Shown here in pieces: positions 30,571-42,791 of a DNA stretch of 64,000 nt. Within the stretch, counting starts at the first letter, position 1. The number at the start of each line of letters is the position of its first letter. The notes beneath the pieces are model-generated. The model searched no databases. It saw nothing but the letters and a program-made list of their open reading frames with translations, and was not told where the DNA came from. Both the position numbers and the translations under genes were made by a program. The stretch covers positions 166,810 to 230,809 of the forward strand of contig JAUJYN010000040.1 of NCBI GenBank assembly GCA_030737835.1. The letters run 5' to 3'. Origin of the DNA: Acorus gramineus. Lineage: Eukaryota; Streptophyta; Magnoliopsida; Acorales; Acoraceae.

Positions 30571-32646
30571 CACAACACTACTGGATCATCTACATCTAGA
30601 TAATCGCCCAACGATGTCCTTCAACATCCATCACGAGACCGGACCCAACAACTATGGGAACGGTCGAACAACGAATGGGTCACGAGGCGACGTGTCTTCG
30701 CCTCATCCACACCCTCACTCCTGAAAGGAGACATCTTGGGACTTTGGGAGAGACTTAGACTGCTCTACACCCCTGGTCCACCGGTAGCCTCTCCCACCCT
30801 CGTGGCCTCCGCCTAGTCCTCTGACAGGTATAGCCAACGCCGGGGAGTTCCTACATCGGATCCAATGAAGGGAAGAATGATTCCCATGCCCGTAACATCA
30901 TTCGTTAATCCTCTCCCGGGTAGTATCTACAACCCGATCTCCTCAACTCACCGCTCTACACCCTTGGTCCGCCAATAGCCTCTCCCACCCTCGTGGCCTC
31001 CGCCTAGTCCTCTGACAGGTATAGCCAACGCCGGGGAGTTCCTACATCGGATCCAATGAAGGGGAGAACGATCCCATGTTCGCAAAGCGAAACCCAAAGG
31101 AAAACAACCACTCTCGATACTCGCTGATCGAGATGTCACACACATGCATAACTGTCACGCCCCGGGCGTCCCCGAGACGCGGCAGGTGTATATAAAATAT
31201 CAGATTCTACACAGGAGGTCAATAATATATCATATACAAGCAATATGACACACAGACAATAAAAGCAGGGCTGACATGATATATACACCAAATGCGGAAG
31301 CTAAGACTGAATCTGTAATCAAAACACACTACAGATTCCATACATAATCACATGTCCTATGAGAGCCAATATACATACAAAGACATCCAAATACAACACA
31401 AACGCGTGCCCAAGCACGGAAAATAATACATACTGGCACAAGGGATGCTGATAGTCTCTGATACTCGCGGGACGTGGCGCTACTCCGCTACTGATGAAGT
31501 CCCTCGGGGAGCTCCTCCTCCAGATCCGACTCAGATGACACTGAAGAGAAAATATTATGCGAGGGGTGAGCCACACGCTCAGTGAACGGCACAACCCATG
31601 CATCACAGACAATATTGACCACAACCAGATAATTCTTAACATCCACAACCACATTACCACAGCCACAAATAACAACAATCCCTCAACTAGTGGGTCGCTA
31701 CCGCCAACCCACTACACCCTCACCCTCACCCTCAATGGGTGACCAAGGATATTGGGACTTACTACACCAATCCAGCAGGTCGCTATCGCCAACCTACTAC
31801 ACCATCACCCTCACCCCTCAACAGGAGTGACATAGGATATTGGGACTGACAATCATCCATAGACAAATCCAGCGGGTCGCTCATCGCCAACCCACTACAC
31901 CCTCACCCTCACCCTACAACGGGTGACAAAGGCTCTTGGGACTGACTAGGCTGTTGGTCACCCTTGGTCCACCGATAGTCTCTCCTCCACTCCGTAGGCC
32001 GCTTGGTTTTCACCCACAACTTCGGCCCAGTCCGAAACCAAATCAGGAGGCGCCTACTGATGGGAACCCTTGGAAGGGACGACCTTTCTAACGCTGGGGC
32101 AGTCTCTATCGGATCCAACGAAGGGGACAGAACAGCCTATCCATCGCATATGATCCACTCGGATCCGCAGACAACACATCATAACAACACTACTGTTCTG
32201 AATTCCTCAGAACCCACCAGGGCGCATAACTACGATGCGGGGAACATGCATAAGGTTATAACAGGGTGGAATATCGTTGGGGAAAGAAACTCGGGAGGGC
32301 AGCGTGAGTTCCCGTTATAGGACACCCCGACAACCAAACAAAGAACACGGTGTACCCTAACCCGGGTCTCACCGCTGTCCTCGCAAGGCCCCTCCCCTAT
32401 AATATTCACTATAACATGCAATTTAACAAAATACTAGCATTTAATTTAATAAATAAACTAGTAGGGCACATGCATCGGTCGGGCTTCCTAACATGGAACC
32501 AGGGGACATGCTGCATGGCTCATACACATATCCTAAGGGTGCAAGTCCCTAACATGCAAAGTCTAGGGTAACATGCATTCTACAATTAAATCATGCTCGC
32601 ATGATATACATATTACACATGCCAATATTTATCCATGGTGCCCCAG

Positions 32647-32685
32647 GAGAGGTCGGTATACGCCCAAGTGCGTATAACACCTCTC
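32647..32685 (-). other. Conserved hairpin after mini-exon donor, A4
   Basis: Outer arms GAGAG/CTCTC, inner arms TATACGC (32657-32663) and GCGTATA (32670-32676). The outer pair differs from the GGGAG/CTCCC of other copies yet still pairs. Confidence 0.6.
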
Positions 32686-33187
32686 TACTGGGTTGGATTG
32701 TCCCACTCACCAGAGATCGGGGTCGTCGCGCGATCGTGCGTCCAGATCTGCAAGACAGACATTCAATATGGTGAGAACAATACATAAATACTCTAAAATA
32801 CCCCAAACACACAAAACCCACAACTAAACACCGAACACTCGGGCAAACGTGCATACGATCCGCACGCACGCTAATCCGAGCATTCCGGCTACCACTCGCA
32901 CGGCCGGCAACCACCCGCACGGCCGCTCGACCGCCCGGGTGCACCGCTGCGCCTCAGCCAACGCACCCCGCCCACCGCCGAACCTCCCGGGTGCACCGCG
33001 CGCCCCCTGCGCCCCAGCGCAGCCGCCCGCGCGCACCCCGCACGCCTCGCGCTGGCCAGTGAGCACCCCGCACGCCCCGCGCGCAGCGCCTCGCCCCGCG
33101 CGCACCCCCGCGCGCACCACCTCTCTCCGCGCGCACCCCGCGCGCACCACCTGCCTCTACCCGCAAGCACCACGCGCGCACCGCCAG

Positions 33188-34745
33188 CTCCGCCCCGCGC
33201 GCACTCCGCGCGCAACACCAGCTCCCACACCGCGCGCACGCCTGCCTCTGCCCAGCGCCCGCGCGCACGCCCCACAGCGGTGCCCAGCGCCCCAGCGCCC
33301 CGCGCGCACGCCCCACAGCGGTGCCCAGCGCCCAGCGCCCAGCGCCCAGCGCCCAGCACCCTCGGCCAGCACCCGGTACCCGCGACCCAGCGCCCAGCGT
33401 TCTGCACCCAGCACCCGGGACCCTCACCCAGCGTCCACGCACACGCACGCGCAACACGCGCCCAGCGCGCCTGCCAGCCTGCCCGCGCTGCTGCCCGCGT
33501 TGCCTGCCTGCGCGCGTCGCCGAGTGGCCCGAGCACCGCTCGCCTGCACGCCCGGGGCACTGCCCGCCTGATACCCGAGCGCCCCTACCCTGCTCGCCTG
33601 CGCGCCCAGCCTGCTCGCCCGGCCTGCCAGCGCGCACAGCCCAGCTAGCCTACCCGCATGCATCTCCCTGCACCCCCCGAGCGCACGCCCGCGCGCGCAT
33701 GCCCTCGCGCGCCCAGCAAACTGGTGCACTGCTCCCAGCCTACCCGAACTAACCCTGCCAGCCTGCGCAGCGCGCACGCCCAGCCCTGCTGGCCTCCAGC
33801 TCCAGTCGAGCGCCCGCACGCCCAGCCCTGCTGGCCCTCAGCACCGCCCGAGTGCACGCACGCGTGCACGCCCGCGCGCACGCGCGCGCGCCCGCGCCAG
33901 CCACTGCACCTGCTGCCCTGCGCTGCTGCCCTGCCCGAGACAACAGCAGCTCCCCGCGCGCACTCCGCGCGCAACACCAGCTCCCACACCGCGCGCACGC
34001 CTGCCTCTGCCCAGCGCCCCGCGCGCACGCCCCACAGCGGTGCCCAGCGCCCCAGCGCCCCGCGCGCACGCCCCACAGCGGTGCCCAGCGCCCCAGCGCC
34101 CAGCGCCCAGCACCCTCGGCCAGCACCCGGTACCCGCGACCCAGTGCCCAGCGTTCTGCACCCAGCACCCGGGACCCTCACCCAGCGTCCACGCACACGC
34201 ACGCGCAACACGCGCCCAGCGCGCCTGGCAGCACGCGCCCAGCGCGCCTGGCAGCACGCGCCCAGCGCGCCTGCCAGCCTGCCCGCGCTGCTGCCCGCGT
34301 TGCCTGCCTGCGCGCGTCGCCGAGTGGCCCGAGCACCGCTCGCCTGCACGCCCGGGCACTGCCCGCCTGATACCCGAGCGCCCCTACCCTGCTCGCCTGC
34401 GCGCCCAGCCTGCTCGCCCGGCCTGCCAGCGCGCACAGCCCAGCTAGCCTACCCGCATGCATCTCCCTGCACCCCCCGAGCGCACGCCCGCGCGCGCATG
34501 CCCTCGCGCGCCCAGCAAACTGGTGCACTGCTCCCAGCCTACCCGAACTAACCCTGCCAGCCTGCGCAGCGCGCACGCCCAGCCCTGCTGGCCTTCAGCT
34601 CCAGTCGAGCGCCCGCACGCCCAGCCCTGCTGGCCCTCAGCACCGCCCGAGTGCACGCACGCGTGCACGCCCGCGCGCACGCGCGCGCGCCCGCGCCAGC
34701 CACTGCACCTGCTGCCCTGCGCTGCTGCCCTGCCCGAGACAACAG
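33188..34745. repeat. Tandem duplication of about 0.76-0.8 kb GC-rich block
   Basis: AACACCAGCTCCCACACCG occurs at 33214 and 33973, and TACCCGCATGCATCTCCC at 33651 and 34450. The two copies span about 33188-33947 and 33948-34745 and differ by small indels, including extra CGCGCCTGGCAGCA units near 34215-34265. Long open frames on both strands here come from the lack of A/T-rich stop codons, not from coding. Confidence 0.85.
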
Positions 34746-37192
34746 CCAGCCAGCCCGAGCTGCTCTTCCACCCACCTCCGACCACCACCACAGCCTCCGA
34801 CCGCCTCCCACAGCCCCCGACGGCCACCCACCGCCGCCAACCTCCACCCAACCCCATTTCCACCCTCCTAGCATACACCTAAGCAAGAAAGAGAGGAAAA
34901 CGAGGCTTACCAAGGGGAGGAAAGGAAATCCGGTTGCTCTCCGCGCACCGAAACCTCTCCCAAAAGGTTTCCAACGCCCGGATCTACCTCCACCACCGAG
35001 ATGGCTCAAAACAGAGGCGAAGAGAGGGCGGACGGACGGCCAAAACTCGCCGGAATGGGGATTTGAAACCACCGGGCCGATCTACACTTCCTAGGTTTTG
35101 GGTTTTAAGCTTTGAGGGGTCTAAGGGCCTCAAAAGCAAGAAAAAGAGAGAAGGGGAGAGAGGGAGCTTGGGGAGGAAGATGATGAACAGTGCCAAGCAC
35201 TTTTTGGATTCCACTTATATAGCAAGCGACTTAAAAACCCAGATACGCCCCGGAACTGTGAAATTTTGGGAACGTTACCGGAATTCAACGAAATTTTCGT
35301 GAGAGGTCTAAAATGGCACCAGGACACCAAATATGCAGTTAGATTTCCAATCGGAGTCCTCTAACTCAGGACGATAGCTAACAGTCCAAAAATTAGCGGT
35401 ACCGATCGAAAACAAAAAAAAAACGAAAAAACTGCCAGAACGCTCCAACGGTTACCAGCAGCCTAAAAGTGACACATATATAACAATAACAACAACCAAC
35501 ACACTCATATTAACCTTAAAGTAGTCATAGTCCCTAAACGGGAGTAACTACACAAGCTAGTGGGTCGTAACATCGCCGACCCACCCCACCCTCACCCTTT
35601 AGGGGGTGACATGGGCCTTTTGGGACTGACTAGACTGCTATTCACCCTTGGTCCACCGGCAGCACCACCCCGCTCTGTAGCTTACCTGGTATACTCCCAC
35701 GATCAGCACTGTCCGAACACATCGGAGGTACCTATAGATGGGAGCCCTCTGTCAGGATAGCCTGTCTAACGCCGGGGAGTCCCTACACGGATCCGACGAA
35801 GGGAAGAGAACAGCCTACTCACACGCATGCGATCCTCTTGGATCCGTCGACAACGCTTCCTAACATTTCTAATGTCATGAATTCTCAAGAATTCCTCCAG
35901 GGCGCATAACTAAGATGCGGGGAAACATATATTATAACAACAAGGTTATAATATTCTCTAAGGCATGCTTACAACAATATAATCACATAATCCCATCTTG
36001 ATTTAAATAAATTAAACTAAATGGGAACATGCATAGGTTGGGGCTTTCCAATTAAAGGAAAAGGTGACTAAACATGCATAGGCCGCTATACATGATATAA
36101 GGGTGCGTATCCCTAGCATGCAAAGTCTAAGGTGGCATGGATATATCATATTAATCATGCATGCATGGCTTCTACATATATAGCTAGGGGGCCCCATCGA
36201 TGCGCGACGCGCGTCTATGCGGGTCGAGCGCATCCCTAGAGAGGGGGGGGGATTGGAATCAAACCACTCACCTTACAACCCGGGACCTCGCGCATCCCAT
36301 CCGACGAGATCTGCAAGGTAGGGGCATCCAATTTGGTGAGTAACAACACAATTTACACATAGAAATTATTAGAAATACCCAATACTCGGACAAGCATGCA
36401 TACGGGCTCGCACGCATGCGAGCACGCACGTACGCACGCGAGTCCGAGTGCCCCGACACCTACCCGAACCCTCGGGCAGCCACACGCATGGCCCCCCGCA
36501 CGCGCACGCGCACGCGCACGCACGAATGCGCACGCACGCACGCACCCCAGCACCATCGGCGCACTGCCGCGCGCCTGCCCGCGTGCCCAGACGCGCTGCC
36601 GCACGCGCGTGCACGCTCGCGCGCGCCCGCGCGCACTGCGCGTCCAGCCCACGCGCCCTCGCGCAGCACCCCGCGCATGCCCCAGCACGCGCACGCACGC
36701 GCGCGCGCGCATTGGTCCCAGCCCCGCGCCCAGGCGCATGCCCAGGCGCACTGCTCCGCGCGCGCCCGCGCGTACTCGCGCAGACGACCCAAAATGCGCG
36801 CCCAGCCAACCCTAACTCCATTTTAACCCTCCCCAACCCCTAACACACACTCTAACCCCTATGCATAGCATGCAAGATTTCCCCAACAGCCCTTTAAGCC
36901 ATGAAAACCAAGAAATGAAGAGGAAGGGCTCACCTTGGGAGGGGAAAGAAAGGGGGAGGTTCGGGGGCCCTCGACGCACCCGCGACCACCTCAACCGCCA
37001 CCACCAACACCACCACCCTCAGCCCTCCTCAACCTCCTCCAATGGCTGGCTGCAAATCAGGGGGGGGATCATGAGAGGGAGCTTGAGAGAAGGGAAGAAA
37101 CAACAACAACAACACACCTAGACAAAGCTTCATTTCTTCCTTCACTTCCTCCTTTCTCTTCTTCTATTTGAGACAATAAATCAAACACTTGG

Positions 37193-40100
37193 TGTTGTGC
37201 CTGTGTCATTTGGAGCGCTCTGTTTGAAAATTAGGGTACATAATTTTTTTGCTAGAAGTTATGTATTCCTGATTTGGTGTTTGGATTTGATTTTGTTAAA
37301 ATCCAAGATGAAGAGGTTTAAAAATGAGTTTACTGTGAGATGTCCAGTTTTGAGTTAGCTTTCGTACAGAAGTGGAATTAGATCAACTGGATTCTTGTAG
37401 TAAAAGTTATGGGTATTTTTCCAAGTATACCCCGGGGATGGAAATTCTGGCAGCAGCCCTGCTCTATGTTTAGCTCTAATTTCAGAATAGCTGGAGAGAT
37501 TATTTAATCTTGTCATGAACATGAAAGTTGTAGATAATCTTCTTAGCTTTCCATTGGTCTTGGAATTGAGCAATTCGGAGCTATATCGAGGAAGTTATGG
37601 CTGTTCCAGTGAAGCATGCGCAGAATTTCTGGTCAAGGGGCAACTTAGTCTTTCCCCCTTAGATATTTGTGATAAATATCTCCTCTCTCTCTCTTCCCCT
37701 CTCACCCCCACGTCGACAAGCTTTTCTTTTCTCTCTTTCTCTCTTTCAAACACACCCCCCATGTGTTTGTTTTAAATCCCCAATGAGAAGAGAAGGTGGA
37801 GGTGCTAGTGCAAGTGAGTCTTTGTCCATGTGTTGTTGTTGTTGTTTGTTCCTCTCTCTCTCAAGCTCCCTTTCTCATGATCTTTCCCCCCCCCCCCACT
37901 GATTGCAGCCATAGAGGGCTGAGGAGAGGCCGAGGTGGTGGTGGTGGTGGTGGCGGTTGAGGTGGTCGCGGGTGCGTCGAGGGCCCCCGAACCTCCCCCT
38001 TTTTGTTCCCCCTCCAAGGTGAGCTCCTCCCCTTCTTTTCTTGGTTTTTATGGCTTAAGGGGTTGTGGGAAAGTCATGCATGCTAGGTAGATGGGTTAGG
38101 GTGTGTGTGAGGGGTTGGGAAGGGTTAAAAAGAGGTTAGGGCGAAGTGGGCGCGAGTTGGGGGCGGTTTGCGCGCGTGCGCGCGCAGGCGGGCGCTGGCA
38201 GGCCCAGTCGGGCGCGTAGACGCGCGCGAGTAAGTGGGTGCGCGCGGGTGCAGGCGCAAGCGGGGGTGCGCGCGGGCGTGCGCGCGAGCGTGCGCGCGCG
38301 CGGAGCAGGCGCCTGGGCATGCGCCTGGGCATGCGCCTGGGCACGGGGCAGAGGACCAGTGCGCGCGCGCGCGTGCGTGCACGTGCGTGCACGTGCGTGC
38401 ACGTGCGTGCGCGTGCTGGGGTGCGCGCGGGGTGCTGCGCGAGGGCACGGGCTGGACTTGCAGTGTGCGCGGACGCGCGCGAGCGTGCGCATGTGTGCGG
38501 CAGCACGTCTGGGCGCGCGGGCAGGCGCGCGGCAGTGCGCCGATGGTGCTGGGGTGCGTGCGTGCGTGCGCATTCGTGCGTGCACGTGCGGGGGGCCATG
38601 CATGTGGCTGCCCGAGGGTTCGGGTAGGTGTCGGGGCACTCAGACTCGCGTGCGTACGTGCGTGCTCGCATGCGTGCGAGCCCGTATGCATGCTTGTCCG
38701 AGTATTGGGTATTTCTAATGATTTCTATGTGTAAATTGTGTTGTTTCTCACCAGTTGGATGCCCCTACCTTGCAGATCTCGTCAGATGGGATGCGCGAGG
38801 TCCCGGGTCGTAAGGTGAGTGGTTTGATTCCAATCCCCCCCCCCTCTCTAGGGATGCGCTCGACCCGCGGAGACGCGCGGCGCGCATCGATGGGGCTCCT
38901 AACTAATATGTAGATATTTTGCATGCTAGGGATATACATCCATGTATCGTGTATAGAGGCCCGTACATGCCTGGACACCATGTCATGTACTTAAAAGCCT
39001 TGATCTATGCATGATCAATATGATGTATCCATGCCACCTTAGACTTTGTATGCTAGGGATATGCACCCTTATATCATGTATAGCGGCCTATGCATGCCTA
39101 GACACCTTGCCTTGAACCATGCATGTTCCCATTTAGTTTAATTTATTTAAATCAAATGTAAGCATATTGTGATAAGCATGCCTTAGAGAATATTATAACC
39201 TTGTGGTTATAATATATGTCTCCCCGCATCTTAGTTATGCGCCCTAGAGGAACTCTTGAGAATTCATGACATTAGTAGTGTTAGGAATCGTTGTCGACGG
39301 ATCCAACAGGATCGTACGCGCGTGAGTAGGCTGTCTTCTCCTTATTGGTTGGGATCCGAGGTAGGACATCCCCGGTGTTAGACAGGCTGTCCTGACAGAG
39401 GGCTCCCATCTGTAGGTACCTCCTAATGTGTTTCGGACTGTTCTGAATCGTGGGAGTATACCAGGTAAGCTACGGAGCGGGGAGAGGCTACCGGTGGACC
39501 AAGGGTGAATTGCAGTCTAGTTAGCCCCAAAAGGCCCATGTCACCCCTAAAGGGTGAGGGTGAGGGTGGGGTGGGTTGGCGATGTTACGACCACTAGCTT
39601 GTGTAGTTACTCCCGTTTAGGGACTATGACTACTTTGAGGTTAATATGAGGGTGTTGGTTGCTGTTATGCATGTGTGTGATATCTCGATGAGCGAGTATC
39701 GAGAGTGGTTGTTTTCCATTGGGTTTCGCTTTGCGAACATGGGATCGTTCTCCCCGGCGTTGGCTATACCTGTTAGAGGACTAGGCGGAGGCCACGAGGG
39801 TGGGAGAGGCTGAGTTGAGGAGATCGGGTTGTAGATACCACCCGGGAGAGGGTTAACGAATGATGTTACGGGCATGGGAATCGCTCTCCCCTTCATTGGA
39901 TCCGTGTAGTGACATCCCCAGCGTTAGACAGGCTATCCTGATAGAGGACTCCCATCAGTCTGCACCTCCTGATGTGGTTTCGGACTGTGCTGAATCGTGG
40001 GAGTATACCAGGTAAGCTACGGAGCGGGGAGAGGCTACTGGTGGACCAGGGGTGTAGCGCAGTCTAAGTCTCTCCCAAAGTCCCAAAATGTCTCCTTTCA

Positions 40101-40971
40101 GGAGTGAGGGTGTGGATGAGGCGAAGACGCGTCGCCTTGTGACCCATTCGTTGTTCGACCATTCCCATAGATGTTGGGTCCGGTCTCGTGATGGATGTTG
40201 AAGGACATCGATGGGCGATTATCTAGATGTAGATGATCCAGTAGTGTTGAGTAGACCAGTAAATCCGAGTCTCTTCGACCGACGGCATGGTCTCTGGACC
40301 AGTAAATCCGGGTCTCTTCGACCAACGGCATGGTCTCTAGACCAGTAAATCTAGGTCACTTCGACCGACGGTATGGTCTCTCCCCATAAGTCCCAAAAGA
40401 CTCCTTGCGGGAGTGAGGGTGGGGGTAAGGTTGGTCGCGCCGCTGCGTGACCCTGTTATCCATTGGGTTTCTACCCATGTTTTTCCTTGGAAAAGGGAAT
40501 TAATTATGTACTGAATTGTAGAATGGTGATTGGTTTCCGGCCACTCACTGAGCTTGTAGCTCACCCCTCGCATACTGTTTCTTTTCAGGGGCAGTGTTGG
40601 GCGTGGAGCTGGAGCTTTCCTGTGGCGTGGTCTTATGGGCGTGGAGCGTTCTGCCGGCGGGTGGCGTGTGCGAGGCTGTCAGCATTCCTAGAGTCATTTT
40701 ATGCTTTGTAAATCGTGCATGTGGCACAGGTTGTATTTTCTTTGGTCTAGACTTGGCTTCCACAGGACATTGATTGTGTATTCGGGTCTGTAATAATGTT
40801 TTTGATTTACAGACATTGTTATATATATTGTGCTTCCGCTTTTCAGTCAGTTGTCATTATCTTGCTTTGCCGCCTTGTGTATTGTTGTTGGTGTCCTTAT
40901 TGACCTCAGGTATTGATAACTGATATTATATTTTATTATTGCCACGTCTCGGGAACGCCTGGGGCGTGACA
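37193..40971 (+). mobile_element. Solo LTR B1 (3779 bp), TSD CTTGG
   Basis: It begins TGTTGTGCCTGTGTCATTTGG and ends GGGGCGTGACA, with CTTGG at 37188-37192 and 40972-40976. It lies in the opposite orientation inside B2. The empty counterpart of the site is AAACACATGGTGGGGG near 22030. Possible TATA GATAAATATC near 37671, leader donor 38019, GC-rich intron 38019-38775, mini-exon 38776-38814 (39 nt), hairpin arms GATGCGC (38853) and GCGCATC (38882), G-quadruplex tract 39552-39575, third-exon acceptor at 40588. In the A phase the mini-exon reads DLVRWDARGPGS and stops, so coding is not supported in B. Confidence 0.94.
39552..39575 (+). other. G-quadruplex motif, B1
   Basis: GGG runs separated by TGA, then a GGGG and a further GGG run. 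Same position in intron 2 as in the A LTRs. Confidence 0.65.
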
Positions 40972-41036
40972 CTTGGTGGGGGGGGTTTGAAAAGAGAGAA
41001 GGAGAGCAAATGTGTGTTGACGTGGGAGTTTGGGAG

Positions 41037-41038
<2 letters not shown>

Positions 41039-41074
<36 letters not shown>
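41039..41074. repeat. GA microsatellite
   Basis: About 17 GA dinucleotides in the leader region of LTR B2. Shorter GA/CT runs occupy the same place in the other B copies. Confidence 0.9.
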
Positions 41075-41076
<2 letters not shown>

Positions 41077-41688
41077 TTTATGCAACAAATATCTAAAGGG
41101 AATGAAATGACTAAGTCACCCTTTGACCAGAAATTCTGCGCATGCTTCACTGGAACAGCCATAACTTCCTCGATGTAGCTCCGAATTGCACAATTCCAAG
41201 TCCGTTGGAAAGCCAAGAAGATTATCTACAACTTTCATGTTTATGCCAAGATCAAATAATCCCTCCAGCTATTCCGAAATTAGAGCTAAACATAGAGCAG
41301 GGCTGCTGCCAGAATTTCCCTCCCCGGGGTATACTTGGAAAAATACCCATAACTTTTACTACAGGAATCCAGTTGATCTAATTCCACTCTGTACGAAAGC
41401 TAACTCAAAACTGGACATCTCATAATAAAATCATATTTAAACCTCTTCATCTTGGATTTTAACAAAATCAAATCCAAATACCAAATCAGGAATACATAAC
41501 TTCTAGGAAAAAAAAATTATGTACCCAAATTTTAAATCAGAGTGCTCCAAATGACACAGGCACAACAGTGGATATATGAGTTTAAGTAAAATACAAGTTA
41601 TCTTTGAGAGTCTTACAATTCTATCATCAGGTTTAAACACTGGAAATCACAGAAAGGAAGAATAATATTTCTCAAGTATTGAGAGTTT

Positions 41689-41958
41689 CTATGCATGGAA
41701 TTTCTTTAGATAAAGTGCATTCCACGAACCTGAGACTTTGACTCCTTCGGTGTCCACCAAGCGGTAGGCATTCCCAGAATAGGCATGGGTGATCACATAG
41801 GGTCCCTCCCATGTGGGTTAGAGCATGCCTTTGGGGTGGGGCTGCCTTGATGGCATGATTTGCTTAAGTACAGGCTCCCCAATTTTAAATTTTCTCTCTA
41901 TTACTTTCTTTTCAAATGCCCTTGCCACCCTCCTCTGGTAGGCCTGGGCATGGTCCGT
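41689..41958 (-). pseudogene. Integrase C-terminal tail, Tat/Ogre-like
   Basis: The minus strand encodes AYQRRVARAFEKKV, then KIGEPVLKQIMP, then PTWEGPYVI, AYRLVDTEG and WNALYLKKF before a stop. This is the usual end of a Ty3/gypsy integrase. One in-frame TAA precedes PTWEGPYVI. The catalytic core and the reverse transcriptase that should lie upstream are missing; tandem repeats stand in their place. Confidence 0.75.
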
Positions 41959-42002
41959 GGCTCTTAACTTCTTTTCGTCTCTTTTTTTTTGTTTTGTGGT
42001 TT

Positions 42003-42790
42003 TTTTTTCATTTTAAGAAAGCATGTAAACAAATATGTACAGGAATGAGGAATGAAAGCTGATTAGCATTTTTGTTTGGATTTTTTTTTTTTGGTTTTGG
42101 AAAGCATGGAAACAAATATGTATAGGAATTGAAAGCATGAAAGCTGATAAACAAATCTTTTTTTTTTGTTTTTTTGGTGTTTGTTTTGTTATTTTAAAAG
42201 CATGTAAACAAATACGTATAGGGTTTAGAAATGAAAGCTGATTAGCATTGTATTTTCTTTTGGATTTTTTTTTTGAAAAGCAGGGAAACAAATATATATA
42301 GGATACGGAAAGCATGAAAGCTGAAAAACAAATCTTTTTTTTTTTGTTTTGAAAGCATGTAAACAAATATGTACAGGATTTATAAATGAAAGCTATTTAG
42401 CATTGTATTTTGTTTCAGATATTTTTTTTTTTTTTGAAAAGCAGAGAAACAAATATATATAGGATACGAAAAGCATGAAAGCTGATAAACAAATCTTTTT
42501 CGTTTTGTTTTGAAAGCATGTAAACAAATATGTACAGGATTTAGAAATGAAAGCTATTTAGCATTGTATTTTGTTTTGGATTTTTTTTGAAAAGCAGGGA
42601 AACAAATATTTACAGAATTCGGAAAGCATGAAAGCTGATAAACAAATCTTTTTTGTTTTGGTTTGAAAGCATGTAAACAAATATGTATAGGAACTGAGGA
42701 ATGAAAGCTGTTTAGCATTGTATTTTGTTTTGGATATTTTTTTTGGAAAAAGCACGGAAACAAATATATACAGGAGTTGAAGTGTGAAGG
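42003..42790 (-). repeat. Dimeric tandem repeat, about 155-160 bp, five copies
   Basis: Two related half-units of about 77 bp alternate. One holds GCATGTAAACAAATATGTA (near 42018, 42197, 42351, 42511, 42665). The other holds GGAAACAAATAT (near 42101, 42278, 42439, 42593, 42747). Spacing is about 154-179 bp, with variable T runs. The array occupies the place of RT, RNase H and most of integrase. Confidence 0.8.
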
Positions 42791-42791
42791 C

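Larger units (their letters stand above)
31488..35073 (-). pseudogene. LTR-embedded micro-gene, copy A4
   Basis: On the minus strand exon 1 runs to 34911, intron 1 is 34910-32748, exon 2 is 32747-32711, intron 2 is 32710-31541, and exon 3 runs from 31540 to TAG at 31488. Exon 1 is open, starts at a GTG near 35073 in the place of A1's GTG, and contains SVRPLFASVL, RSGRWKPFGRGFGARRAT and PFLPL. This keeps the same length and order as A1. Exon 2 follows in phase as DLDARSRDDPDL but is 37 nt, so exon 3 is read one base off; in its own frame exon 3 is SESDLEEELPEGLHQ. Intron 1 is 2163 nt. No known family. Confidence 0.45.
31153..35485 (-). mobile_element. Solo LTR A4 (4333 bp), TSD ATAAC
   Basis: It starts TGTCACGCCCCGGGCG and ends GACACATATATAACA. 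ATAAC is at 31148-31152 and 35486-35490. The uninterrupted target can be seen in the B LTR near 26490 (CATGCATAACAGCAACC). It is the longest A LTR because its first intron holds a duplicated GC-rich block. TATA near 35214-35222 (reverse), leader donor 34910, mini-exon 32711-32747, hairpin 32647-32685. Confidence 0.94.
29817..41567 (-). mobile_element. Solo LTR B2 (about 3.63 kb) split by two insertions, TSD GTGGA
   Basis: It begins TGTCACGCCCCAGGC at 29817 and ends CACAGGCACAACA at 41567. GTGGA flanks it at 29812-29816 and 41568-41572. Removing A4 (31153-35485) and B1 (37193-40971) with one duplication each leaves about 3.63 kb, the size of the intact B LTR at 25339. There is no internal region. 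Mini-exon 36272-36310, hairpin GATGCGC/GCGCATC at 36199-36234, leader donor at 36933, 43-bp VNTR with four units at 30399. Confidence 0.92.

Noticed and set aside
33645..34551. Open frames of 100-300 codons on both strands in the GC-rich LTR blocks (also at 3500-4360, 9037-9566, 15573-16408, 21057-21708, 27464-28181, 36353-36843 and 38096-38734)
   Set aside because: They overlap on several frames and both strands, are Ala/Arg/Pro/Cys repeats without domain motifs, and arise because stop codons are rare in such GC-rich DNA. They differ completely between copies.
37193..40971. Coding version of the LTR micro-gene in family B
   Set aside because: The B mini-exon is 37-39 nt. In the A phase it stops inside the exon. 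In the alternative phase the third exon is open in B1 but shifted in other B copies. The exon skeleton is shared but a conserved protein is not supported.
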